64,000 nucleotides of DNA from Candidatus Blautia intestinavium (GCA_019113745.1 DXGV01000056.1:62001-126000), one strand, 5' to 3'. Counted from the stretch's first letter, positions 27,415 through 37,370 are shown. Numbers and translations are program-made. The notes: a model not told the origin generated them from the letters alone.

Positions 27415-30048
27415 ATGGGAAAAAAGACGGCGCCCGGAAGGGTGTTTTTTGGCGAATACTGGAAAAAGACGGAAGCTGGAAATTATGTCATACTTCTGGG
27501 GCTTCTGCTTGTAAGCTGTATGATCATATTCTGGGATTATCTGTTCGGAAACCAGCTTATGATCTTTAACGACATCGGCAGCGATACCTGGCAGCAGTAT
27601 ATCATGAATTATACCAGCATCGTGAATCATCTGCGGGACGGGGATTTCGCGCTGTGGGATTTTACAAACGGACTGGGAATAAATATGTTTAATTTCAATC
27701 TGTTTGATCCCTTCCTGATGCTGTTGTACGGGATAGGCGTGGTACTTGGACCCGCCCATATGCTGATCTACATCAATGTAATTCAGATATTGAAGATTCT
27801 CGCCGCCGGCGCGGCGTTTTACTGGTTTCTGTCTCAGTTTACTTTCAGCAGGCAGGCGAAGCTGGCCGCTTCCTATGTATACGGACTGAACGGTTTTCTC
27901 CTGGTATGGGGACAGCATTACCAGTTCGGGACGGCGGTGGTTTATCTGCCCCTTCTGCTCTTGTTCTGTGAGAAATTTATCCGGAAGGAAAAAGGCAGAA
28001 GATTTTTTCCGGTGATGGTATTTCTCTGCGGGATCTACAGCGTATATTTTACCTATATGTGTCTGGCGGCCACAGGGCTTTATCTTTTCTTCCGGGTGCT
28101 GATGCCGGAGAAACTGAAAACAGGAGAAAGAGTCAGGCTGTTTCTGGCCGGATGCGGGCAGATGATCCTGGGGCTCGGAATGAGTCTCGCCGTCTTTCTG
28201 CCTATGGCAGCCGTACTCCTCAACGTATCCTCCAGGCTGAGCAGTGAGGGGGCGGGGGTCCTGGAATGGCTCCGAAGCTGCTTTACCCCATACTCGGATA
28301 ATTTCTACCTGTCTCTTCTGAAACGGCTGTTTTCCTGCAATCTGCAGAACGGATACGGACTGGCAAAAGGTCCTCAGGATTATGTGATGAATTATTATGA
28401 GGATCCGCTGCTGTTCTGTTCCGCCCTTGCCGTTTTTCTGAACGTGCAGTTCCTTGTGGTCCTGAGAAGTGCGGAAATGCCGAAACGGGCGAAGGGGGTA
28501 TTGTACGCGGCGGCGGCGCTGATCGTTCTGGCGGTGGCTTTTCCTGTGGGAGGAACCGTATTTAATTATTTCACGAAACCCACCCAGAGGTATACCTTTG
28601 TACTGATGCCGGTGATCCTGCTTGTGACGGCCTGGATGTGGGATTACCTGCGAAAAGGGGGAAAACTGAACCTGATCCTTCTCATCGCGGTGAGCGCACT
28701 GATGGGATGGGCGTATCTGGAAGGTTGGGATCAGGCGGGATTTGAAGAATATAAGAGGAATATTCTGATTCTGGCTGCGGCGGGAATCGTCACGGTGATC
28801 TGTCTTTTCACCCTTACTTTTATCAAAGAGAAGACCCGGCGGAAAGCGGTTATGGGAATTCTGGGACTGGCGCTGGCGGTAAATATGATCTCCGACGGCG
28901 CGACAGACTATCAGGCGAGAGTGACAATGAAAAAGACGGACACTCCGGCGGAGATCATGGCCGAAGAGACGGAGAGGTATGAGGAAGACAGAAGGTCCGA
29001 CGACCTGGAGATCCGGTACCGCGCGGAGATGGAAAAGCCTCAGGATTTCTTCCGGGAAATGTACCGTGTGGATCTTCAGGACGCGCTGGATTACCTGGAA
29101 GAATACGACAGTGAATTTTACCGGGTGGAGAAGGACTACATTTCCGGAACAGTGGCGATGGATTCCTCGGCCCAGGGATACCGGGGGATTTCCACTTACA
29201 ATTCCGTGATGAACGGATATGTGAAGGACTTCGTGGAGACCTGTGTTCCGGAACTGTTTTTTGCAGATTACAACCACTATACATTCTGGAATCATGTGGA
29301 TGATAACCGTCTGGCCGCGTTCCTGGGAATCCGCTACATCCTGTCAGGAGACGGAAATCCGGATGAAAGCGAGTGGAAGCTTCTGGACAAAGTGGGAAGC
29401 CTCTATATCCATGAGAACGCGCTGGAAACAGATACCGCTCATTTCTACACTACGGCAATCTCCGAGGACAGCCTGCGGGAACTGTGCGCGAAAGAGACAA
29501 GAGACCGGCTCCTGGAAGGCGCCATTGCCCTGGAAGACGGGGAAGACGTGGATTCCATGGAGGAATTCGACGCGCTTATCTCCGGGGGAGAGACGAATAG
29601 CGGAGGCGCGCAGGATGGAGAAAACAGGGACAACGGGAATGAAACAGAAGGGGTCGCTGTACCGGAACACAGGGATAAACTGATAGAAGAAAGGGAAAAC
29701 AAGGACGCAGCGGAAGAAGCGTCGTACGTCACACTGGACGCTCCGGAAAAAGACTCCCGCATCACAGGATCCATCCATGCAGAGACAGAAGGCTACGCCC
29801 TGTTTATGATCCCTTATGAGGACGGATGGAAGCTTACCATCGATGGCGAGGAAGCGGAACTGTTAAGAGGCGACATTGGCTTTCTGGCCTGCGAGGTGCC
29901 GGAAGGAGACCATACCCTTGAACTTACCTTCCACGCCCCGGGCCTTATGGAAGGGGCGGCAGGCAGCGCGGCGTGCTGGGCGGCGTTTGCGATCTTATGC
30001 GCTGTTCCCGGGATAAAAAAGAAGAGGAAGAGTATGAGAAGGATTTAA
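27415..30048 (+). CDS. YfhO-like GT-C fold membrane glycosyltransferase
   Basis: 877 aa, multi-TM, NDIGSDTWQQY and GDFALWDFTNGLGINMF typical of YfhO-family proteins, C-terminal DGWKLTIDG beta domain. Confidence 0.85.
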   Translation: MGKKTAPGRVFFGEYWKKTEAGNYVILLGLLLVSCMIIFWDYLFGNQLMIFNDIGSDTWQQYIMNYTSIVNHLRDGDFALWDFTNGLGINMFNFNLFDPFLMLLYGIGVVLGPAHMLIYINVIQILKILAAGAAFYWFLSQFTFSRQAKLAASYVYGLNGFLLVWGQHYQFGTAVVYLPLLLLFCEKFIRKEKGRRFFPVMVFLCGIYSVYFTYMCLAATGLYLFFRVLMPEKLKTGERVRLFLAGCGQMILGLGMSLAVFLPMAAVLLNVSSRLSSEGAGVLEWLRSCFTPYSDNFYLSLLKRLFSCNLQNGYGLAKGPQDYVMNYYEDPLLFCSALAVFLNVQFLVVLRSAEMPKRAKGVLYAAAALIVLAVAFPVGGTVFNYFTKPTQRYTFVLMPVILLVTAWMWDYLRKGGKLNLILLIAVSALMGWAYLEGWDQAGFEEYKRNILILAAAGIVTVICLFTLTFIKEKTRRKAVMGILGLALAVNMISDGATDYQARVTMKKTDTPAEIMAEETERYEEDRRSDDLEIRYRAEMEKPQDFFREMYRVDLQDALDYLEEYDSEFYRVEKDYISGTVAMDSSAQGYRGISTYNSVMNGYVKDFVETCVPELFFADYNHYTFWNHVDDNRLAAFLGIRYILSGDGNPDESEWKLLDKVGSLYIHENALETDTAHFYTTAISEDSLRELCAKETRDRLLEGAIALEDGEDVDSMEEFDALISGGETNSGGAQDGENRDNGNETEGVAVPEHRDKLIEERENKDAAEEASYVTLDAPEKDSRITGSIHAETEGYALFMIPYEDGWKLTIDGEEAELLRGDIGFLACEVPEGDHTLELTFHAPGLMEGAAGSAACWAAFAILCAVPGIKKKRKSMRRI

Positions 30049-30080
30049 CCTCCCGAAAATAAGAGCCGGAAACTGAAAAA

Positions 30081-30132
30081 AAGAGCCTTATCGAATTACC
30101 GTCCGGTGTTCGATGAGGCTCTTCTTTATCTG
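30081..30132. terminator. bidirectional intrinsic terminator between convergent genes
   Basis: AAGAGCCTTATCGAA / TTCGATGAGGCTCTT (15-bp stem with one G-T) flanked by A- and T-rich tracts. Confidence 0.8.
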
Positions 30133-30140
30133 AAAAATAT

Positions 30141-32318
30141 TTAGTTTCTAAAATCATGGTCAAGCATCCGCTGGGCCCTTTCCAGTGCTTCATTGGCTGT
30201 TAACAGACCAGACATAACAGTCTTTACCGCAGTTCCAATAATATTCAGGAAACGCTTTTCATCAAAGGGGCTGAGATCTGAGTCGGGCAGTCTCTTGGTA
30301 CGGGAAAGGGGGAAACAGTCCTTGGAAAACTCCAGCCAGGGGAATGTATTGATGATATCGTATTTGTTATAGGTCTTGATACAGGGAGAAACACTTCCAA
30401 GCGCCGCCATGGCCGAAGCGACAGGTTCCCGGGTAAGCCATTTAATAAAAGCGAGAGCATTCTTGGGATGCCGGCTGTATCGGGAAACTGCAAGAGATCC
30501 GCCTCCATAAATTGGATTTCCCCCGGGAATCATACCAAACCCGACATTCCCTACGATCTTTGAACTGTACCCCAGGATTTCAGACGCATAATTGCTGAAA
30601 TTAATCATCATAGCCACATTTCCGTTTGCAAATTCTTTTGCTGTATTTGTCCACCATTTTGAAGGTTTGCCTGGGGCATATCGCTGCGCTTCCACAAGTT
30701 CTTCCAACGCTTTTTTTCCAAGGTCGTTATTGATAATAATTCTTCCGTCCTGATTATAAAGATTGTCATGATGGCTGAAAAAGCGGGCAAGAAATTCGGT
30801 TGCCGCAACGCCTGTATTTCCCAGAGTGAGATTTGTTCCATATCTTACATCACAGTCAAGCTCGCTGCATTCTGTAAAAAAAGCCGCGATTTGGTTAAAC
30901 TCTTCAAAGGTTTCGGGAAGTTTTAATTCCTGACGGTATTTTTCCTGGTAGATTCTTTTCACAACGATACTTTCGAAGAGATCTTTTCTGTAAAAAAGAA
31001 GCTGTGAACTGGGGGAAACAGGAAGGGCATAAATTTTGCCCCGTACATAACTGTACTTGTCTTCCAGTGTCGGCAGATACTCTGAGAAAACTTCTTTTAT
31101 AGCAGGGTCTATTTCTTCCAGAGGAAGCAGAAGGCGTTCGGCGAACCATGAGAGCCAGGTGACATCGATACGGAAAATATCATACAAACTTGACATAGCA
31201 GGATCAGCGAACTGTTCGTAAATTTCATCATAAGAGAAAACAGATATTTTGACTTTTGTTCCTGTCTTTTCAGTGTAAAACTGAGCCATGCCCTGCATTA
31301 TAATGGATTCCGGACTGTCCAGGGCAAGAATGTTAAGACAATCAGCCTGATCGTTTTGGATATCTATATTTTTCCAGTTGCGTTCTCCGTCATTTTCAAA
31401 AATATGATCCAGAGAAGAGCTTTCTGATTCTGAATGTATGATATCCGAGGCTACTTCTCGGCCCAGAAGACTGTAATTCAGTTCATATTTTTTAAAATCT
31501 TTTTCGGGCAGGGAAACTACAGGTGAAAGGGTGTGAATATCCACCTGTTTTTCTGAAAAAAAGGATTGCATGAGTGGTCTTATTTTTTCAGCAAAACCTA
31601 TGTTGGTAGTTACGATCACGTCGATTTCTTCATCGCCCGCAAAGAGATTTAGAATACTGTGAGAAACCTGATCTATATCTGTTGAAACTTTCAAAAGATT
31701 GCCATGAAACTCTTTGTCTGTTTCTTCCAGAAATCCTTTTAAAAATTCGGCTTCGTTGGAAAATCTTGCGGATTCCGTTACCAGCACAATGTTGCGGTAT
31801 TTTTTTGTCAGTATTTTGCGGGCAATGTGATTTCCGGCGAGTTTGTAATCAAATCCATAGTAATCAGCCTGAAATCCGGGACGTCTTTCTACAAAACGCA
31901 CATTGTTAAGACCGGAATGCTGATACACATTATCTTTATAATTGAGACAGGTGATAACGGCCATGCCACAGACCATGACAGATTTTGCCTTCTGGATCAT
32001 CTCCTGCTCAGTCTGAGGGTTGTTGTTTGAGATATAAAGTTCGGTAGAATAACCGTTTCTTTCGGCATAATATTTCAGACTGTTATAGAATTCTCTGTAT
32101 TGCTTTGACTCAACGGTGGGAAGAATAACACCGATAATTTTTCCAGAGCCTTTCCGCAGTATTCTTGCCTGTTCATTAATTGTATATCCCAGTTTTCGGG
32201 CGGCTTCTTCGACAATCCGAATTTTTTCACTGCTCACATTTCCTTTTCCATTTAATACATTGGATACAGTGCCCTGAGATACTCCTGCTAATTTTGCTAC
32301 ATCGAGAATAGTTGCCAT
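30141..32318 (-). CDS. LacI-family regulator fused to an extracellular solute-binding protein (SBP family 1-like) domain
   Basis: N-terminal LacI HTH (ATILDVAKLAGVSQGTVSNVLNGKGNVSSEK), peripla_BP sensor, then SBP-like segment (LNILALDSPESIIMQGMAQFYTEKTGTKVKIS ... FANGNVAMMINFSNY ... NALAFIKWLTREP). Confidence 0.9.
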   Translation of the reverse strand: MATILDVAKLAGVSQGTVSNVLNGKGNVSSEKIRIVEEAARKLGYTINEQARILRKGSGKIIGVILPTVESKQYREFYNSLKYYAERNGYSTELYISNNNPQTEQEMIQKAKSVMVCGMAVITCLNYKDNVYQHSGLNNVRFVERRPGFQADYYGFDYKLAGNHIARKILTKKYRNIVLVTESARFSNEAEFLKGFLEETDKEFHGNLLKVSTDIDQVSHSILNLFAGDEEIDVIVTTNIGFAEKIRPLMQSFFSEKQVDIHTLSPVVSLPEKDFKKYELNYSLLGREVASDIIHSESESSSLDHIFENDGERNWKNIDIQNDQADCLNILALDSPESIIMQGMAQFYTEKTGTKVKISVFSYDEIYEQFADPAMSSLYDIFRIDVTWLSWFAERLLLPLEEIDPAIKEVFSEYLPTLEDKYSYVRGKIYALPVSPSSQLLFYRKDLFESIVVKRIYQEKYRQELKLPETFEEFNQIAAFFTECSELDCDVRYGTNLTLGNTGVAATEFLARFFSHHDNLYNQDGRIIINNDLGKKALEELVEAQRYAPGKPSKWWTNTAKEFANGNVAMMINFSNYASEILGYSSKIVGNVGFGMIPGGNPIYGGGSLAVSRYSRHPKNALAFIKWLTREPVASAMAALGSVSPCIKTYNKYDIINTFPWLEFSKDCFPLSRTKRLPDSDLSPFDEKRFLNIIGTAVKTVMSGLLTANEALERAQRMLDHDFRN

Positions 32319-32339
32319 AAATCCCCCTGTTTGTGCTTT

Positions 32340-32353
32340 TTATAACGTTTTAA
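32340..32353. promoter_or_regulatory. candidate LacI-type operator O1
   Basis: TTATAACGTTTTAA, 13/14 match to the perfect palindrome at 32450-32463; 22 bp upstream of the LacI-SBP ATG. Confidence 0.55.
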
Positions 32354-32449
32354 TAAATTATATAACATTTTTCCTGTTTTTGCATATATTTTTTTGATGA
32401 AAATATAAATATAGAAGGATAGAGTAAAAAGCTGGATTTCATTGTAAAA

Positions 32450-32463
32450 TTATAACGTTATAA
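32450..32463. promoter_or_regulatory. candidate LacI-type operator O2
   Basis: perfect palindrome TTATAACGTTATAA with central CG. Confidence 0.6.
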
Positions 32464-32548
32464 AATAGAAGAATGTAAAAAAGAGGTAAAATAACATGAA
32501 AAAATAAGTTAAAAGAGGTAAAACTTGTAAAATATGTCAAAAAATATA

Positions 32549-32577
32549 TTGACACGTTTCAAAATAAATGGTAGCAT
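32549..32577 (+). promoter_or_regulatory. sigma-A-type promoter of the ABC importer operon
   Basis: TTGACA - 17 nt - TAGCAT upstream of the SBP gene. Confidence 0.65.
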
Positions 32578-32629
32578 GAAGCCGTAGCAAAGAGAAAATG
32601 ACACGATACAAAATTAGGAGGAAAAAACT

Positions 32630-33658
32630 ATGAAAAAAGTGTTAGCTACGGTACTTACTGGTGCAATGGTAATGGCAATGGGCGGTGTTGTTGTGCAGGC
32701 AGATGAGGTGGACAAGAGCGAATCCATCGTGGTCTATACCAACAACGGAGGAGAAGGAAGAGATCAGTGGCTGATCGAACGTGCGGCTGAAGAAGGATAT
32801 AACGTTCAGGTTGTTCACGGCGGCGCTTCTGAAATCACACAGCGTATGATCGCAGAAAAAAACAATCCTCTCTGTGATGTTGTGTTCGGACTGAACAATA
32901 TCGAGTATGAAAAACTGAAGGCCAATGAACTGCTGGAGGAGTGGGAGCCGGACTGGACAGACGGAGTGGATGAGAGTCTGATCGATAAAGACGGATTTTA
33001 TTATCCGGTTACCACTACGCCCCTTCTTCTGATCGGAAATGCGGATTATGAAGATATGCCTTCCGACTGGACTGATCTGGTTGACGAGAAATATAAAGGC
33101 CTGTATCAGCTTCATGCACTGAACGGCGGAACTGCGCAGACTGTATATGCAAGTATCATCAGCAGATATGCGGATCCGGACGGGGAGCTGGGAATATCTG
33201 ACGAAGGCTGGGAAATTGCGGCGGCATTTCTCGGAAACGCTCATAATATCGTGGAAGGAGAGGATTCCATTGGCGATGTGATAGACGGTACATATCCAAT
33301 GGATGAGCATTGGGCATCCGGCGTGATCACAGAACAGAATACACGAGATTATAAATTCCAGATCATGACTCCGGAAGTCGGAGAACCATATGTAGTTGAG
33401 TCTGTCGCAATCGCGAAAGGAACAGAGAAATATGATCTCTGTGTGGATTTCCTGAACTGGCTGGGCAGTTCCGACATTCAGCTTGAGTGGTCTAATGAGT
33501 TTGGAACGATTCCCTGTCAGGCGGACGCAATGGAAAATGTATCTGAGGATCTGAAAGAATTAATGGCTATGCTCAAACCGCAGGATCTTGACTGGGCTTT
33601 TATAGCGGAGAACATTGACGCCTGGGTGGAAAAGGCAGAACTTGAATTTATTCAGTAA
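32630..33658 (+). CDS. ABC transporter substrate-binding protein (Fe3+/AfuA/phosphonate-type)
   Basis: signal peptide MKKVLATVLTGAMVMAMGGVVVQA; SIVVYTNNGGEGRDQWLIERAAEEG; operon with ATPase and permease. Confidence 0.87.
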   Translation: MKKVLATVLTGAMVMAMGGVVVQADEVDKSESIVVYTNNGGEGRDQWLIERAAEEGYNVQVVHGGASEITQRMIAEKNNPLCDVVFGLNNIEYEKLKANELLEEWEPDWTDGVDESLIDKDGFYYPVTTTPLLLIGNADYEDMPSDWTDLVDEKYKGLYQLHALNGGTAQTVYASIISRYADPDGELGISDEGWEIAAAFLGNAHNIVEGEDSIGDVIDGTYPMDEHWASGVITEQNTRDYKFQIMTPEVGEPYVVESVAIAKGTEKYDLCVDFLNWLGSSDIQLEWSNEFGTIPCQADAMENVSEDLKELMAMLKPQDLDWAFIAENIDAWVEKAELEFIQ

Positions 33659-33692
33659 CTTCAAAAAAATATGATTCAGACAGGAGCGGACC

Positions 33693-34697
33693 ATGGTTAA
33701 ATTTGAAAATGTTGAAATTAAATATGGCGATTTTGTGGCAATGGAAAATCTGAATCTGGACATTGAGGAAGGTGAGTTTTTCACCTTCCTTGGCCCGAGC
33801 GGATGTGGAAAAACCACTTCTTTAAGAGCTTTGGTGGGATTTATTACGCCGTCAAAAGGTAAGGTGTATGTTTCCGGAAAAGACGTTACCAATCTTCCGG
33901 TGGAAAGCAGAAACATTGGAATGGTGTTTCAGAGTTACGCCCTGTTTCCTACCATGACAGTATATGAAAATATTGCTTTTGGTATGAAGGTAAAGAAAAT
34001 GCCGAAGGCGGAAATCGACAGAAAAGTACATGAGGTAGCGGCCAAGATAAAAATCACAGAAGAACAGCTCCAGAAAAATGTATCTGAACTTTCAGGTGGA
34101 CAGCAGCAGAGAGTTGCGCTTGCCCGGGCGATAGTTCTGGAGCCAAAAATTCTCTGTCTGGACGAGCCGTTATCCAATCTGGACGCGAAGCTTCGTATTG
34201 ATATGCGCCTTGAGCTGAAACGTCTTCAGAAGGAGCTGGGAATCACTACTCTTTATGTCACTCATGATCAGGAGGAGGCGCTGACGCTTTCCGACAGAAT
34301 AGCGGTATTTAATAACGGCTGTATCGAACAGGTCGGAACGCCATATGAGATTTATAATTCTTCCAGGAGTGAGTTTGTCTGTGATTTTATTGGAGATATC
34401 AACCGTTTTGGAGAGAAAATCCTGACTTCCGTTAATGAACAGATGGGAACGAATCTGGACACATCCAAAACAGGGTTTGTAAGAATAGAAAAATGTGTGG
34501 ATGAATACAAACCGGATCACGCCAAGATCATGGGGGTCGTAACAGAACTGGAATTTAATGGGATTCTGACAAAATATACGCTTTCCTGCATGGGGCAGAC
34601 TATCAAATATCTGGAAAAAAATGACGGATATAAATATTATAAAGAAGGCGATCCTGTCGACTTGTATATCGATCCTCGTGATATCATGCAGTTCTGA
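33693..34697 (+). CDS. ABC transporter ATP-binding protein (FbpC/PotA-like)
   Basis: Walker A GPSGCGKTTS, signature LSGGQQQRVALARA, Walker B ILCLDEPLSNLD, C-terminal regulatory domain. Confidence 0.95.
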   Translation: MVKFENVEIKYGDFVAMENLNLDIEEGEFFTFLGPSGCGKTTSLRALVGFITPSKGKVYVSGKDVTNLPVESRNIGMVFQSYALFPTMTVYENIAFGMKVKKMPKAEIDRKVHEVAAKIKITEEQLQKNVSELSGGQQQRVALARAIVLEPKILCLDEPLSNLDAKLRIDMRLELKRLQKELGITTLYVTHDQEEALTLSDRIAVFNNGCIEQVGTPYEIYNSSRSEFVCDFIGDINRFGEKILTSVNEQMGTNLDTSKTGFVRIEKCVDEYKPDHAKIMGVVTELEFNGILTKYTLSCMGQTIKYLEKNDGYKYYKEGDPVDLYIDPRDIMQF

Positions 34698-34711
34698 AGG
34701 AGGAAAGAATT

Positions 34712-36457
34712 ATGGGGAAATTGAAAGCAAAAATACAGGACGGGACGATAAATATACCGGGGCTGATCCTGAAGATCGTTCTGATATGGTTCATTTTTTC
34801 TTTCCTGGTATTTCCGAATATCAATCTGATTTTCCGGGTATTTGTCAAAGACGGTCAGTTTTCGCTGGAAGCTGTTGAAAAAATTACAAAATCTGCGAGA
34901 GCCATAAGCAGTTTGAAGAACAGTTTTATTCTGGCAGTGGCTTCTATAATTACTGTAAATATTTCGGGTATCCTGATCGTGCTGTTTACAGAATACTTTG
35001 ATATCAAAGGCTCGAAGATACTCAGTATGGGATTTATGACTACACTGATCTACAGCGGCGTAGTGCTTGTAACCGGATACAAATTTGTTTATGGTGAAAC
35101 AGGAATTGTGACAAAGGTACTGATGCAGTTCTTCCCGGATATGAATCCCCAGTGGTTTATAGGATTTGGAGCGGTGCTGTTTATCATGACTTTCTCGGGT
35201 ACATCCAATCACATGATGTTTCTGACAAATGCGATCAGAGGTTTGGATTATCACACGATTGAAGCCGCGAAAAACATGGGGGCGTCTCAGAGTACGATTC
35301 TCTTTAAGATTGTTCTGCCTACCATGATGCCTACAATCTTTGCGATCACGATTCTGACATTTATTGCGGCGTTAAGTACCATGTCCGGACCGCTCATCGT
35401 CGGAGGTCCTGATTTTCAGACTATCAATCCTATGATCCGGACGTTCAGCAATATGACGACTTCCAGAGATATAGCCGCTCTTCTGGCAATTATCCTGGGA
35501 CTGGCGACGGCAATCCTTCTGTTCATCATGCAGAAAATTGAGAAAAAAGGAAATTATATTTCAGTTTCCAAAACAAAGGCTAAAATGGTGAAACAGAAAA
35601 TTCAGAATCCGGTATTGAATGTGATTGCTCACATTGTCGCTTATGTGATGTTTATCATTTATATGCTGCCGATCATTAATGTTCTGGTATTCTCCTTTAC
35701 AGACGGAATGACGATCAAGACAGGACAGCTCCGAAAGGATTCCTTTACTCTGGAAAATTATGCAAAGCTTTTCCAGTCTTCATCAGCTTATAAACCTTAT
35801 CTGGTCAGTATTGTATATTCCATTCTGGCAGCGTTTATAGTAGCGGTGATCTGTATCGCGGTTGCCAGAATCGTGACAAAGCTGAAACATAAATGGGATA
35901 AACTGTATGAGCCGTTCATACTGATACCCTGGCTCCTTCCGTCTACAATGATCGCGTTGGGTCTGATGATGACATATGATGAAGCCCGCCTGAATCTTGC
36001 GAATAAGATTCTGGTAGCCACTCCTGTCATTCTTTTGGTAGCGTATATCGTAATAAAAATACCTTTTTCATACCGGATGACAAGAGCTGCGTTCATCAGC
36101 CTGGATGGAAATATGGAAGAGGCGGCGCAGGTTATGGGGGCAAAACCTTTCTATACCATGAGAAAAGTGATTCTTCCGGTGATCATGCCGGTTGTAATCT
36201 CCGTTATTGTGCTGAATTTCAACAGCCTCCTGTCGGAATACGATCTGTCAGTATTCCTGTATCATCCGCTGTTTCAGCCTTTGGGTATCGTTATAAAAAT
36301 GGCTACCGACGAGACGGCTACTACAGAAGCCCAGGCAATGGCTTTCGTATATACAGTGATTTTGATGATTATTTCTACGATCGCACTGTGGCTTGGACGT
36401 TACGGAGGGATTGAAACCGTCAAAAAAATATTCAGGAAGAGAGGAAAAACAGCATGA
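34712..36457 (+). CDS. ABC transporter permease (FbpB-like, fused double permease)
   Basis: 581 aa; two EAA-like loops (EAAKNMGASQSTILFKIVLP; EAAQVMGAKPFYTMRKVILP). Confidence 0.93.
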   Translation: MGKLKAKIQDGTINIPGLILKIVLIWFIFSFLVFPNINLIFRVFVKDGQFSLEAVEKITKSARAISSLKNSFILAVASIITVNISGILIVLFTEYFDIKGSKILSMGFMTTLIYSGVVLVTGYKFVYGETGIVTKVLMQFFPDMNPQWFIGFGAVLFIMTFSGTSNHMMFLTNAIRGLDYHTIEAAKNMGASQSTILFKIVLPTMMPTIFAITILTFIAALSTMSGPLIVGGPDFQTINPMIRTFSNMTTSRDIAALLAIILGLATAILLFIMQKIEKKGNYISVSKTKAKMVKQKIQNPVLNVIAHIVAYVMFIIYMLPIINVLVFSFTDGMTIKTGQLRKDSFTLENYAKLFQSSSAYKPYLVSIVYSILAAFIVAVICIAVARIVTKLKHKWDKLYEPFILIPWLLPSTMIALGLMMTYDEARLNLANKILVATPVILLVAYIVIKIPFSYRMTRAAFISLDGNMEEAAQVMGAKPFYTMRKVILPVIMPVVISVIVLNFNSLLSEYDLSVFLYHPLFQPLGIVIKMATDETATTEAQAMAFVYTVILMIISTIALWLGRYGGIETVKKIFRKRGKTA

Positions 36458-37281
36458 AATCTTTAGCTCAGTTAAGAAAAGAGAAAGGTGTTCTCGTGGC
36501 TGCCCACAGAGGAACATCCGGCGGCAACATTCCGCCGAATACAATTGCCGCCTTTGACCTTGCTTTGAAAGAGGGGGCCGATATCCTGGAAATGGATCTG
36601 TTTAAAAGTCTGGATGGAGAAATCTTTGTTTTTCATACGGGAACAGAGCCGTGTTATCTGGACAGGCATATAAAGATTGAAAGTAAAACGTCGGAAGAAA
36701 TCAGGAATCTGAGACTGTGCAACTGCGACCTGGAAGAAACGTTTCTGGGAGTGAACTCCTTTGATGAGATACTGGAACATTATAAAGGCAAATGTATTAT
36801 GAATCTTGACCGCTGCATTCATATTACCGAGGATGTGATGCGGGCTGTCAGAAGGCATAATATGGTGGATCAGATCCTCCTGAAAAGCGATACCTCAGAC
36901 AAATCTCTGAAGCTGGTGGAAACCTTTGCGCCGGATGTGGCATATATGCCGATTTTCTTTATGGAAGAAGATACCGCTTCCGAGAAAATTGAGAGTATGA
37001 ATATTAATTATGTAGGAGCGGAGCTGGTGTTTGACAGGGAAGATGCTTCTATTGTACAGGATTCGTATCTGGAAATGATGCATAAGAAAAACAGACTTCT
37101 CTGGGCGAATTCTCTTGTATATTCCAGCCGTGTTCCGCTGACGGCAGGACACAGTGACGATATTTCCCTCACAGACGATCCGGAAAAAGGCTGGGGCTGG
37201 CTGGTAGATAAGGGATTTGACATCATACAGACAGACTGGACGTATCATCTGGTTCATTATCTTAAAGACAGAAGAAAATGA
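36454..37281 (+). CDS. glycerophosphodiester phosphodiesterase family protein
   Basis: AAHRGTSGGNIPPNTIAAFDLAL, ADILEMDLFKSLDGEIFVFHTG; ATGA overlap with the permease. Confidence 0.85.
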   Translation: MKSLAQLRKEKGVLVAAHRGTSGGNIPPNTIAAFDLALKEGADILEMDLFKSLDGEIFVFHTGTEPCYLDRHIKIESKTSEEIRNLRLCNCDLEETFLGVNSFDEILEHYKGKCIMNLDRCIHITEDVMRAVRRHNMVDQILLKSDTSDKSLKLVETFAPDVAYMPIFFMEEDTASEKIESMNINYVGAELVFDREDASIVQDSYLEMMHKKNRLLWANSLVYSSRVPLTAGHSDDISLTDDPEKGWGWLVDKGFDIIQTDWTYHLVHYLKDRRK

Positions 37282-37291
37282 TTGGTTCTGG

Positions 37292-37325
37292 AACCGGCTG
37301 CGCTTAAAGTGGCAGCCGGTTTTCA
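37292..37325 (+). terminator. intrinsic terminator
   Basis: AACCGGCTGC-gcttaaagtg-GCAGCCGGTTTTC. Confidence 0.75.
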
Positions 37326-37370
37326 CATTTGCGCCCGTGTGTCATATTATTTTCGGAGAGGAAGGTTAGC

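Noticed and set aside
27292-29295. 667-aa minus-strand ORF
   Set aside because: Antisense to the YfhO-like gene; composition typical of a shadow frame.
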